From a virus, in IMG/VR virus record IMGVR_UViG_3300047311_000415, positions 1 through 62,146 of that record: a stretch of 62,146 nucleotides of DNA. The stretch is one strand, 5' to 3'. Each line of letters begins with the position of its first letter. Within the stretch, counting starts at the first letter, position 1. A program made the position numbers and the translations under genes. The notes beneath the pieces are model-generated. The model ran no database searches and was not told where the DNA came from. It saw nothing but the letters and a program-made list of their open reading frames with translations. Positions 15,457 through 22,293 of this stretch are shown here, piece after piece.

Positions 15457-15670
15457 TACAGAAAATTTTGATGGACTCTGCGGTATCATTGCCGAGTTTG
15501 CATCATCTGGCAACCAAATACGTTGTCATTACGAATTGGGCCATGGTGGCCCCTGCTCATTCAAGAAATATAGTAATCCACATAGAGGATTTGCAGGTTG
15601 TTTTTCAAGACCTGATCCTGAACGTGGATTCATTGAGTCTGTCATTTATCACAATGACGACGACAAATAA
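15449..15670 (+). CDS. Hypothetical Cys/His protein, 73 aa
   Basis: Contains CGIIAEF, CHYELGHGGPC and GCFSR, resembling a small zinc-binding module similar to those that recognise short motifs such as CHYxxGHxGxC. Function unknown. Confidence 0.7.
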   Translation: MSSTENFDGLCGIIAEFASSGNQIRCHYELGHGGPCSFKKYSNPHRGFAGCFSRPDPERGFIESVIYHNDDDK

Positions 15671-15685
15671 ACAGGAAAATCAGGA

Positions 15686-15976
15686 ATGATTGATGAAAAT
15701 AAATTCTGGGATTTAGTTCGCCAGTGGGAGTTTGATACAAGAACCAGCTCCTCAGCAAACCAAATCCTTGGCCATCCATCTGTGGCCGGTATAGTTCGGA
15801 TGGGACAAGAAGTAATTCCACTAGTGTTGAAGGCAATGAAAGAGAACTACCACTTCACTTACATCCTACATCAGCTAACTGGCGAGTGGCCAGTCAAAGA
15901 GGAATACAAGGGCAATGGTCCGAGGATCATTGACTGCTGGCGGCAGTGGGCTAAGAAGCACGGCTACCAAGCCTAA
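15686..15976 (+). CDS. Hypothetical protein, HEAT-like helical, 96 aa
   Basis: Helical repeats with a conserved-looking ILGHPSVAGIVRMG and YILHQLTGEWPV, ending IDCWRQWAKKHGYQA. It resembles small bacterial HEAT-like proteins that end in a Trp-rich helix. It is the last + strand gene before a strong bidirectional terminator. Confidence 0.7.
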   Translation: MIDENKFWDLVRQWEFDTRTSSSANQILGHPSVAGIVRMGQEVIPLVLKAMKENYHFTYILHQLTGEWPVKEEYKGNGPRIIDCWRQWAKKHGYQA

Positions 15977-15982
15977 AAGCAA

Positions 15983-16009
15983 AAACGCGAGGTGTTTAGC
16001 CTCGCGTTT
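15983..16009. terminator. Bidirectional intrinsic terminator
   Basis: AAACGCGAGG (15983-15992) and CCTCGCGTTT (16000-16009) form a 10-bp stem with a 7-nt loop. A T-run follows on the plus strand (GTTTTTG) and an A-run precedes it, giving a U-tract for the minus strand as well. It separates the convergent genes ending at 15976 and 16037. Confidence 0.92.
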
Positions 16010-16036
16010 CGTTTTTGATTCAAGTAAAGTTACTGA

Positions 16037-16960
16037 TTAGAGTAGAGTCCAGGTGGTTCCGTTCCAAGACCAAGTCTGCTGTGAAGCATAGTTGTCTGTG
16101 GCGCTGAATCCGCCGAACAATAGGACTTTGCCGCTCTGAGCGTCCCAGCACATCTGGCCATAGGTTAGTCCTGGTGGGGAGGTTGCTGGAGCCTTCTGGA
16201 GCCAAGTAGAGCCATCATAAGTCCAGGTCTCTGGTAGACGATAGTATTCATTCATACCACCGAAGAGAACCCAAACGTTGTTTGTTTGGTCATAAGCCAT
16301 TGTGGCGCCTGCTCTAGCTGAAGGAGAGGTAGCTGGAGCTTGCAAAGTCCAGGTAGTACCATCATACTTCCAAGTATCATTTTTGAATTCACCGCTGCTG
16401 ATATTGCCGCCGAACATTACTAAGTAAGAAGGTCCGCCTGCCATACAGTGGTTGATTCTAGCTGAAGGAGAAGTTGCTGGGGCCTGGAGAGTCCAAGTCT
16501 GAGCATTGCCATCCCACTTCCAAGTCTCATTGATGTACTTAGCGTTTCCACCATAACCACCAAACATTGTAACGTTTAGAGCGGTAAGGGTTGAACGACA
16601 AGCTTGAGCATCAGTACGGCCAAATGGCTTAGTAGCTGGAGACTGTCTAGCCCAGAATGTACCATTCCAAAGCCAGGTATCATTTAGATAGCCGACAGTG
16701 GAAGAGTCACCTTGACCGCCGAACAACATTACGTTGTAGCCGTCATAGCCATCAGCCATGTTAAGACGACCTGGTAGGGGGCCATTGGCGTCAATTAAAG
16801 TAGTTCCGGTGTTGGTCCAGTCAGTACCGTTCCAAGTCCAAGTTTCATTTAAGAAATTAGATTGACCTGGGTAGGCTCCTGTGTCCATCAAAACTACTTC
16901 GTTTGGCCCACGTTGGACCATAAAAGAATTTGCGCAACGAAGTGGAGTGTGAGTTGTCAT
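16037..16960 (-). CDS. Kelch-repeat beta-propeller protein
   Basis: 307 residues with about six kelch-type blades. Each has the pattern VMLFGG ... NDTWxWNGTxW ... PATxPxxR; GG pairs and the spaced Trp-Trp are clear in every blade. Two blades share almost the same stretch TLQAPATSPSAR and their DNA is also repeated (about 16315 and 16461). Kelch propellers bind proteins or glycans. No signal peptide or catalytic site is present. Being a minus-strand gene with AGAGGA before the start, it may be a virion or receptor-binding component; an intracellular adaptor is an alternative. A second, divergent kelch protein is at 37378. Confidence 0.88.
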   Translation of the reverse strand: MTTHTPLRCANSFMVQRGPNEVVLMDTGAYPGQSNFLNETWTWNGTDWTNTGTTLIDANGPLPGRLNMADGYDGYNVMLFGGQGDSSTVGYLNDTWLWNGTFWARQSPATKPFGRTDAQACRSTLTALNVTMFGGYGGNAKYINETWKWDGNAQTWTLQAPATSPSARINHCMAGGPSYLVMFGGNISSGEFKNDTWKYDGTTWTLQAPATSPSARAGATMAYDQTNNVWVLFGGMNEYYRLPETWTYDGSTWLQKAPATSPPGLTYGQMCWDAQSGKVLLFGGFSATDNYASQQTWSWNGTTWTLL

Positions 16961-17042
16961 ATTATCCTCTTTAAGTGAATCAAAAACTTAAAAGCTTATT
17001 TGTATGGCATATAAGTGATAGAATAATTGTAAGGAAAAAGCT

Positions 17043-17318
17043 ATGCATTATCACATTTTTTGGGGATTAAGGACATCCGACGAGCCCTTTATTCTAAATT
17101 TTTCGAATAAAAATGAGGCCATTGACAAGTTTATCGCGCTGGTTAAAGATGTAGAAGGTGACAGCGTGAAGGACGGCCCTCCGCCTTGGGATGAGAAGAC
17201 TTATGACAATGATACTCACGTCTTCCGAATCATTAGCCCTCAGTACAAATACCTGCTAGTCTACTGTAAAAATAAGTGTAATACTGAAAAGGCCGCCTAC
17301 CCTTTGAATGTAAATTGA
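17043..17318 (+). CDS. Hypothetical protein, 91 aa
   Basis: Preceded by AAGGAAAAAGCT before the ATG. Contains MHYHIFWGL, NKNEAIDKFIALV and a beta-rich C-terminus. No family is recognised. Confidence 0.7.
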   Translation: MHYHIFWGLRTSDEPFILNFSNKNEAIDKFIALVKDVEGDSVKDGPPPWDEKTYDNDTHVFRIISPQYKYLLVYCKNKCNTEKAAYPLNVN

Positions 17319-17329
17319 TTTGGGCATAA

Positions 17330-17347
17330 GGTGATATAATTATTACC
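17330..17347 (+). promoter_or_regulatory. Extended -10 (TGATATAAT) inside an inverted repeat, glycine tRNA leader
   Basis: TGATATAAT at 17332-17340 is a near-consensus extended -10. It lies inside a hairpin of GGTGATA (17330-17336) with TATTACC (17341-17347), loop TAAT, one G-T wobble. It ends 4 nt before the first tRNA-Gly. Confidence 0.5.
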
Positions 17348-17351
17348 GTAA

Positions 17352-17426
17352 GCGAATGTAACTCAATGGTAGAGTCTCTGCCTTCCAAGCAGATGGTTGA
17401 GGGTTCGAGCCCCTTCGTTCGCTCCA
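17352..17426 (+). tRNA. tRNA-Gly (TCC)
   Basis: Acceptor GCGAATG/CGTTCGC, anticodon stem TCTGC/GCAGA with loop CTTCCAA (TCC), U73 and CCA encoded, all typical of bacterial tRNA-Gly. Confidence 0.95.
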
Positions 17427-17427
17427 G

Positions 17428-17523
17428 ATGATAGTTCTTAAGTTCCTCAAAGCGGTTGTGTTGTGGGCTGTTCTAGATGTTCTGCATATGCAGGATTTGG
17501 TAGACAGACTTAAGAAGCTATAA
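17428..17523 (+). CDS. Possible 31-aa hydrophobic peptide after tRNA-Gly
   Basis: The ATG is 1 nt after the tRNA CCA and the ORF ends 4 nt before the next tRNA. The peptide (MIVLKFLKAVVLWAVLDVL start) could be a membrane or amphipathic helix with a basic end. Other genes in this window also start immediately after a tRNA, which lends some support. Confidence 0.35.
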   Translation: MIVLKFLKAVVLWAVLDVLHMQDLVDRLKKL

Positions 17524-17527
17524 TTAA

Positions 17528-17602
17528 GCAGACTTAATTCAGTGGTAGAATGATTCGTTGCCAACGAATATGTCACGGGTTCGAGCCCCGTAGTCTGCTC
17601 CA
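17528..17602 (+). tRNA. tRNA-Gly (GCC)
   Basis: Acceptor GCAGACT/AGTCTGC, anticodon stem ATTCG/CGAAT with loop TTGCCAA (GCC), T loop TTCGAGC, U73 and CCA encoded. Confidence 0.94.
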
Positions 17603-17702
17603 AGACGAATGCTGATGTGGATTACATTGGTAAAAGGTCAGGAGCAATCCTGATTCGAGAAGGTTCAAATCCTTCATAAAAATCTCATCGTTTTAGTCGT
17701 CT
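17603..17702 (+). pseudogene. tRNA-like relic between glycine tRNAs
   Basis: A perfect T arm (GAAGG-TTCAAAT-CCTTC, 17659-17675), a D-like arm (TTAC/GTAA with TTGG) and an anticodon-like arm (TCAGG/CCTGA with only a 6-nt loop) occur in the right order. No standard 7-bp acceptor, no tRNA 3' end and no CCA are present. Instead AGACGA (17603-17608) pairs with TCGTCT (17697-17702) and GATG with CATC inside it. Either a decayed tRNA-Gly duplicate or a tRNA mimic. Confidence 0.55.
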
Positions 17703-17706
17703 ATTC

Positions 17707-17780
17707 GCGGTTATGGTCCAATGGTAGAATTTCTGTTTGCCGAACAGAGGACGAGGGTTCGATTCCCTCTAACCGCTCCA
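17707..17780 (+). tRNA. tRNA-Gly (GCC), second copy
   Basis: Acceptor GCGGTTA/TAACCGC, anticodon stem TCTGT/ACAGA with loop TTGCCGA (GCC), U73 and CCA encoded. The body differs from the other GCC copy. Confidence 0.93.
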
Positions 17781-17804
17781 GGTAAGTACAAAGCAGTTAA
17801 AACT

Positions 17805-17883
17805 GCGGGTGTGGCTCAGTGGCGACGGCATCTGCCTTCCAAGCAGAATATCAACGTGAGTTCGACTCTCACCACCCGCTCCA
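17805..17883 (+). tRNA. tRNA-Gly (TCC), second copy
   Basis: Acceptor GCGGGTG/CACCCGC, anticodon stem TCTGC/GCAGA with loop CTTCCAA identical to the first TCC copy, U73 and CCA encoded. The D arm and variable region are slightly longer than usual. Confidence 0.92.
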
Positions 17884-17887
17884 AATT

Positions 17888-18190
17888 ATGATCAACGCAT
17901 GTAAGTTCTGCGAAAATCCAATTCCTATTCCACAGCTTGGTGATGACTGGTGGTGTCCCAAGTGCCAGAAGTATTCTATTGTCTGTTTAGATAACAGCAT
18001 TGTAGAATCAGAGACATTGCGTAACGGCAATTTCTATATTGTATTCTTCCCAGCTTACAAGACAGCCAGCATTGCATCAACTGATGATGCTGATAAGAAA
18101 ATTCTCAAATCTTTTGAGATGGATGAATTGACTCATGAGCAAGCGCTCTATTGGGCCAATAAACTGAAAACATATGTTATTTTTCAGTAG
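17888..18190 (+). CDS. Small zinc-ribbon protein, 100 aa
   Basis: The ATG lies 4 nt after the tRNA-Gly CCA; upstream frame runs through the tRNA. CKFC (5-8) and CPKC (23-26) form a zinc ribbon, followed by an alpha/beta domain with FYIVFFPAYKTASI. Unknown function. Confidence 0.72.
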   Translation: MINACKFCENPIPIPQLGDDWWCPKCQKYSIVCLDNSIVESETLRNGNFYIVFFPAYKTASIASTDDADKKILKSFEMDELTHEQALYWANKLKTYVIFQ

Positions 18191-18235
18191 AATCCATAGA
18201 AAAGTTATATGACGTAGAGCGGAAAAGATACGCAG

Positions 18236-18288
18236 GCATTTTGTAAAAATGCGTGCCGTCTTGACTTACAATCTCTACGATTTACATT
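18236..18288 (+). promoter_or_regulatory. Promoter for the EF-Ts gene, preceded by an AT-rich hairpin
   Basis: A -35 TTGACT (18261-18266) and -10 TACATT (18283-18288) are separated by 16 nt and lie 21 nt before the ATG at 18310. Just upstream, GCATTTT (18236-18242) pairs with AAAATGC (18246-18252). The ribosome site AAGGAT precedes the ATG. Confidence 0.6.
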
Positions 18289-18309
18289 TTTGGACAGAAG
18301 GATAGTATA

Positions 18310-19206
18310 ATGAGCAACACGGAACTAATCAGGGAGCTAAGAGCATTAACATCAGCCGGCATGAAAGATTGCAAGGATGCCCTCGAAGAGGCAAGCTGGG
18401 ATTTGCAAAAGGCCGTTGATATCGTCAAGGTAAAGGGCCTCAACATTGCTGACGGCCGTACTGGACGTGTAGCTGCTGATGGACGTGTAGCTGTCGATCA
18501 CTTCAGTGCCGGTGCTGCCCTAGTTGAAGTCAATTGCCAAACTGATTTTGTTGCTGGCAACCCTGATTTTGTGCAGTTTGCACAAGATGTTGCTACTGAT
18601 GTTATTATTGCCCATGTCGCTCGGGAGCCATTCACGGCTGACCGGGTTGAGGCTGCGCGTCAAGCAATCGTCTCTACTATCAAAGAAAACATTGTAGTTC
18701 GTAGATGGTGGCTCGAAGAGGCCATTGATCCAACTGTAAGGGTGTTCAGTTATGTTCACTCTAATGGTAAGATTGGAGTTCTTCTAACTTTGAAGGCACC
18801 CACTGTGGACGCCAAGCGCGACTCAGCATTCGTTGAGTTGGGTAGTGACCTTGCCATGCAGATTGCTGCTATGAGTCCTTTGGCTGTTGATTCCGATCGT
18901 CTTCCAGTTGAAGAGAAGGATCGTCAGAAGGCTATCTTCCAGACTCAGCTCAAGGAAGAGAATAAACCGGAGAAGATGTGGGACAAGATCCTTGAGGGCA
19001 AGTTCCGCAAGTGGAACACAGAAGTTTGTTTGCTAGAGCAGGAGTCAGTGGTTCTTCCTAAGACGGCTGTGAAGCAAGTGATTAAGAATGTCGGAACCAA
19101 GTTGGGCGGAGAGATTCAAGTTGTGAATTTCGTTCGTTGCCAGGTTGGTGAGGGCATTGAAAAGAAACAAGACAACCTCGCAGAGGAAGTCGCTAAGATG
19201 ATGTAA
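18310..19206 (+). CDS. tsf: Translation elongation factor Ts
   Basis: 298 residues, full size (E. coli 283). The N-terminal UBA-like helix pair (LIRELRALTSAGMKDCKDAL) binds EF-Tu; the core motif VEVNCQTDFVAGNPDF carries the TDF tripeptide that displaces GDP from EF-Tu. The C-terminal dimerisation-like region is also present. EF-Ts recycles EF-Tu-GDP. For phages this is rare; Qbeta replicase, by contrast, recruits host EF-Tu/EF-Ts. A phage copy could sustain EF-Tu recycling when host translation is damaged, or act in an RNA polymerase or replicase complex. It has its own promoter. Confidence 0.96.
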   Translation: MSNTELIRELRALTSAGMKDCKDALEEASWDLQKAVDIVKVKGLNIADGRTGRVAADGRVAVDHFSAGAALVEVNCQTDFVAGNPDFVQFAQDVATDVIIAHVAREPFTADRVEAARQAIVSTIKENIVVRRWWLEEAIDPTVRVFSYVHSNGKIGVLLTLKAPTVDAKRDSAFVELGSDLAMQIAAMSPLAVDSDRLPVEEKDRQKAIFQTQLKEENKPEKMWDKILEGKFRKWNTEVCLLEQESVVLPKTAVKQVIKNVGTKLGGEIQVVNFVRCQVGEGIEKKQDNLAEEVAKMM

Positions 19207-19214
19207 GGTGCAAG

Positions 19215-19508
19215 ATGACCAGTGATGTAACCCAATTGATCGATAAACTAACGAATGCAGTGTCCTTTAAGTATAAGGAGGATGCAACTTCTCCCAACCT
19301 AACCATTTCCAGGCTTCGTAACGGCCATTACTACTGTTCAGTAGTTCGTTACGCCAAGAGTGGCGGCACCCAGAAGAAGGTTGTTGTCTGCAAGTCAGAG
19401 ACTGCAAATCTGGAAGATTCTGTCAAAAATGTTGTCAATGCTTTCCTCAAGATTGCTCAACCTCAACCAGATCCGCTCCAAGAGTTGGATAAGCTCGCTA
19501 ACGGATAA
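19215..19508 (+). CDS. Hypothetical protein, 97 aa
   Basis: Eight nucleotides after tsf. Alpha/beta composition (NGHYYCSVVRYAKSGG) with a helical C-terminus ending QELDKLANG. No family is recognised. Confidence 0.7.
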   Translation: MTSDVTQLIDKLTNAVSFKYKEDATSPNLTISRLRNGHYYCSVVRYAKSGGTQKKVVVCKSETANLEDSVKNVVNAFLKIAQPQPDPLQELDKLANG

Positions 19509-19517
19509 GGGAGGAAT

Positions 19518-19880
19518 ATGGACCGCAAGACCTTACTAAAAGAGATGAGAGAATCAATTGGAACGAGAGAACCAATTGTTTTCTTTGAGAAGATGGTTGA
19601 TGTCCTCACCCTTCTTTTTGATCAAAATGATAAGTTAGAAAAAGATTTGACGGCAGCTCGCAAAGAAGTAGCCTTGGCCATTCAATGGGAACCAAAGGTG
19701 GCTCGTGCGATGATTACCAAGCAAATCGATCTTCTTCGAGAGAGTAAAGACACTTACGTAGAAGAAATCTCTAAACTGAAGAGAGCCTTCATAGAAGACA
19801 AGGTAACTCAAAACTATAACGAATTCTGCGCTTTCTGGGAAGAAACGCTAGGATTCCACCCATTTTTGGATTACAAGTGA
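19518..19880 (+). CDS. Hypothetical coiled-coil protein, 120 aa
   Basis: GGGAGG precedes the ATG. Long charged helices (LFDQNDKLEKDLTAARKEV, then LLRESKDTYVEEISKLKRAF) predict a coiled coil, followed by an aromatic end (FWEETLGFHPFLDYK). It overlaps the next GTG start. Confidence 0.75.
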   Translation: MDRKTLLKEMRESIGTREPIVFFEKMVDVLTLLFDQNDKLEKDLTAARKEVALAIQWEPKVARAMITKQIDLLRESKDTYVEEISKLKRAFIEDKVTQNYNEFCAFWEETLGFHPFLDYK

Positions 19881-20158
19881 GCGCTAAAGATATTTTCCAA
19901 AGGCTTATCGAAAGAGCAAGCTGCTGGTCATTACTAAGCTCTATGCGTAATAAACCTGGCTGGGGAAACGGTAAACCAGGAGAGCTTATCGAAAAGCTTC
20001 CTCCTGAAGAACGTGAAGAGCTAAAGAACCTTTCTTCTGAAGATGTAGAAAACCACGCTGACCGTCATGTCCTAACATACATGATTGGTCAGTATCCCGA
20101 ATCGACTGTAACAGTACACAAACTCTTTCCAAATAAGAAAGACGGAGATGAAACCTGA
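19877..20158 (+). CDS. Hypothetical protein, 93 aa
   Basis: A GTG start overlaps the previous TGA, so translation is probably coupled. The end overlaps pyrF by 11 nt. Mostly helical with LPPEEREELKNLSSED. No family is recognised. Confidence 0.7.
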   Translation: MSAKDIFQRLIERASCWSLLSSMRNKPGWGNGKPGELIEKLPPEEREELKNLSSEDVENHADRHVLTYMIGQYPESTVTVHKLFPNKKDGDET

Positions 20159-20909
20159 TAACCCGATTATCCTAGCTCTTGATTTTTCTGAATTGCAAGA
20201 GGCTAGGACAGTGCTGGAGCGAGTACGCCCCCACATTGGAATGATTAAGATTGGCCTAGAGCTATTCACGAGCCACGGGCGAGAAGCTCTGGAACTGTCA
20301 AGCGACTACACAATCCCAATCTTTTTGGATCTCAAGCTATATGATGTGCCAACCACAGTAGCCAAAACTACTTCTAGTGTTTGCTCGTTGCTAGCGCAGC
20401 ATCCTGGTCCCCATTTCCTAAGCATTCATTGTTTAGGCGGGCGGGATATGTGTAAAGCTGCCCTTGAAGCTTCAATGGGCTCTAACGTAACGATTGCCGG
20501 AGTCACGGTTCTTACCTCGCTTACTGAGAGAGATTTCTCTCGGCTAGGATATTCGGACCGGCGACCAGGCCCTCGTACTATAGATTCTGCTGATATTGGT
20601 ATTGATTGCATGAATACGCAAGCTCAATATGATGCTCAGAATAAACGAATCTACAATGGTTTGACCCACTTCATTTGTGCTCCGAATCAGGTCCCACTGA
20701 TGAAGTCTCATTTCGAAGATGCTATTCTTATTACGCCAGGCATTCGTGCCGAAGGTGATGAGACCAATGATCATGCTAGAACTAAACCAGCAGGCTTTGC
20801 CCTCAAGAGCGGAGCAAGTTGGATTGTGGTTGGCAGGCCAATTACCAAGGCAACAGACCCGCGAGATGCGGCGTTCTATTTCGAACAACAGGCAAAGAAA
20901 TATGGATGA
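20148..20909 (+). CDS. pyrF: Orotidine 5'-phosphate decarboxylase
   Basis: 253 residues with the OMPDC TIM-barrel signatures: LALDFSELQEA at the start, KIGLELFTSHG, the catalytic Asp-Lys-x-x-Asp in FLDLKLYDVPTTV (about 60-72), ITPGIRAEGDE and IVVGRPITKATDP near the C-terminus. It converts OMP to UMP, the last step of de novo pyrimidine synthesis. A middle insertion (about 125-165) is longer than in E. coli PyrF. A phage copy would raise UMP supply for the large genome. I see no other pyr gene in the window. Confidence 0.95.
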   Translation: MKPDNPIILALDFSELQEARTVLERVRPHIGMIKIGLELFTSHGREALELSSDYTIPIFLDLKLYDVPTTVAKTTSSVCSLLAQHPGPHFLSIHCLGGRDMCKAALEASMGSNVTIAGVTVLTSLTERDFSRLGYSDRRPGPRTIDSADIGIDCMNTQAQYDAQNKRIYNGLTHFICAPNQVPLMKSHFEDAILITPGIRAEGDETNDHARTKPAGFALKSGASWIVVGRPITKATDPRDAAFYFEQQAKKYG

Positions 20910-21165
20910 AGATTTAGAGAATATGAATATCGATCAGGTTCGTGAAGAGGCTAAGAGGCTTCGTGAAGCGATCCGCTATCATCGTAATCAAAAAGGTGAT
21001 GATCGTTGTTGGGTGGATGATATTCGATTGTATGAAGCGTTGCCGGAAGGCCCCGTCAATTATGATCCAACATTGCCTCCCGAAGATGTTTTCCTCGAAA
21101 ATTGCAAGCGATTTTGCAAAAGTAGGCAAACGCCAGTCGGTCAGCCCTTCAAAAAAGATTGGTAA
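20902..21165 (+). CDS. Hypothetical charged helical protein, 87 aa
   Basis: The ATG at 20902 lies inside the end of pyrF; the same frame further upstream overlaps pyrF and is rejected. The helical N-terminus (DQVREEAKRLREAIRYH) is followed by a Pro-rich part. AGGCAAAG precedes the start. Confidence 0.68.
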   Translation: MDEDLENMNIDQVREEAKRLREAIRYHRNQKGDDRCWVDDIRLYEALPEGPVNYDPTLPPEDVFLENCKRFCKSRQTPVGQPFKKDW

Positions 21166-21205
21166 AAAGGGCGCTGCATAGCGCGGTATATGTTAGGTGA
21201 GTCAT

Positions 21206-21279
21206 TCAGGGCTCGTCTAACGGCAGGATAGAGGACTCCGACTCCTCTGATATTGGTTCGAATCCAATGCCCTGAACCA
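21206..21279 (+). tRNA. tRNA-Arg (CCG)
   Basis: Acceptor TCAGGGC/GCCCTGA, anticodon stem GAGGA/TCCTC with loop CTCCGAC (CCG, reads CGG), T arm ATTGG/CCAAT with TTCGAAT, A73 and CCA encoded. Confidence 0.92.
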
Positions 21280-21290
21280 ACAAGGCTATC

Positions 21291-21689
21291 ATGAAGTTTG
21301 ATTTACAGCTTCATTCTAATGAAGACCTAGAGTATTTCAAAGTGCTGTTTCTCCGTAATATCGGAGATGAGCAAACTCTTTATCATTTTCATGCTGATAA
21401 CATGCAGGTACGCGTTCAGGTCTCCGGATTGAGTGGCTACCAATTAGTTAGTGTCGGATTCTTTGATTGTATCAAAGAAGGGGCAACGACCTCAATAAAT
21501 CAGTTCTGCCCACTTGCTGACAGCAGGTATAAGAACTATGATGTAATCCAAGATTTTTGGTATTACGACTCTAGTAAAGCTTGGGGCTCATTTTCCCACG
21601 CTCCAGAAGAAGTAGAATGGGCCCTAGAAAAGGTTGCCGATATACTTCGTATCGTTTACAAAGTCAACAATTTGAAAGCATTTCTGTAA
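21291..21689 (+). CDS. Hypothetical protein ending in an NLxAF tail
   Basis: 132 residues, probably alpha/beta, with LYHFHADNMQVRVQVSG and a C-terminal helix ending VYKVNNLKAFL. The last residues match those of the proteins at 5988 and 47376. Its stop overlaps the next ATG. Confidence 0.7.
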   Translation: MKFDLQLHSNEDLEYFKVLFLRNIGDEQTLYHFHADNMQVRVQVSGLSGYQLVSVGFFDCIKEGATTSINQFCPLADSRYKNYDVIQDFWYYDSSKAWGSFSHAPEEVEWALEKVADILRIVYKVNNLKAFL

Positions 21690-22093
21690 TGAAGTCAATG
21701 GGAAAGTTAGTGTACAATCCAAGAACGCACTTAGCTTCTTCGGATCGCTGGCTAGTTTTGATGTGTGATGATGAAATCTCACGCTACTATCGTCACCTGT
21801 ATACTAAGGAATACCCTTACCTAAATGGTGACAAGACTGGTAAACTAACTCGTCCTGTATGGGGAACGCACATCTCGATCGTTCGAGGTGAGTTCATCCC
21901 AAACTTCAAGCTTTGGCGAGCCGATGAGAATAAGTTGGTTGAATTCAACTATGAGTCGGGCGTTATAGACAACGGTGAATACTACTGGCTAAAGGTTACT
22001 TGCCCATATCTTCTGGATCTGCGAGAGAAGTATGGCCTGACTCGTGAACCGCGTTTCGGCCTGCACCTAACCATTGGAAGAACAACAGAATGA
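21689..22093 (+). CDS. 2H-type phosphoesterase-like protein
   Basis: 134 residues with two H-x-[ST] motifs, GTHISIVRGE in the middle and FGLHLTIGR at the C-terminus, the signature of the 2H phosphoesterase fold (LigT, CPDase, thpR, phage anti-2-5A enzymes). These enzymes open 2',3'-cyclic phosphates or cut 2'-5' or cyclic oligonucleotides. It could join tRNA/RNA repair with the RNA ligase at 24523, or degrade defence nucleotides such as those of CBASS (known for the phage Acb1 group; assignment here is inference). It starts at the ATG that overlaps the previous TAA. Confidence 0.78.
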   Translation: MKSMGKLVYNPRTHLASSDRWLVLMCDDEISRYYRHLYTKEYPYLNGDKTGKLTRPVWGTHISIVRGEFIPNFKLWRADENKLVEFNYESGVIDNGEYYWLKVTCPYLLDLREKYGLTREPRFGLHLTIGRTTE

Positions 22094-22173
22094 AAAAGAT
22101 AGTATTCGATCAATCATTTGTCGCTGTCGCTTTGATTGTTGGTATTGTTGTATGGTTAATCCTTAAGAGATAA
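22090..22173 (+). CDS. 27-aa single-pass membrane peptide
   Basis: The ATG overlaps the previous TGA (ATGA). A short cytoplasmic head (MKKIVFDQ) is followed by one hydrophobic helix (FVAVALIVGIVVWLIL) and KR. The next small gene starts directly at the stop. Confidence 0.55.
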   Translation: MKKIVFDQSFVAVALIVGIVVWLILKR

Positions 22174-22293
22174 ATGAATCAAAAAGAATTTCAAGAGTAC
22201 TGCCGGAAAACGGCAATCCCGCCCATCATATGGATTCCATTGGTGCTGTTTGCGGTTATTGTGATAGGAGCGTGTATCAGTGCTAGAATATAA
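22174..22293 (+). CDS. 39-aa membrane peptide
   Basis: The ATG follows the preceding TAA without a gap. A charged N-terminus and one hydrophobic helix (IIWIPLVLFAVIVIGACI). Paired with the preceding peptide, it may form a small membrane complex. It overlaps the next gene. Confidence 0.55.
   Translation: MNQKEFQEYCRKTAIPPIIWIPLVLFAVIVIGACISARI

Noticed and set aside
21171-21184. GCGC-TGCATA-GCGC as a terminator before tRNA-Arg
   Set aside because: The stem is 4 bp only and no T-run follows.
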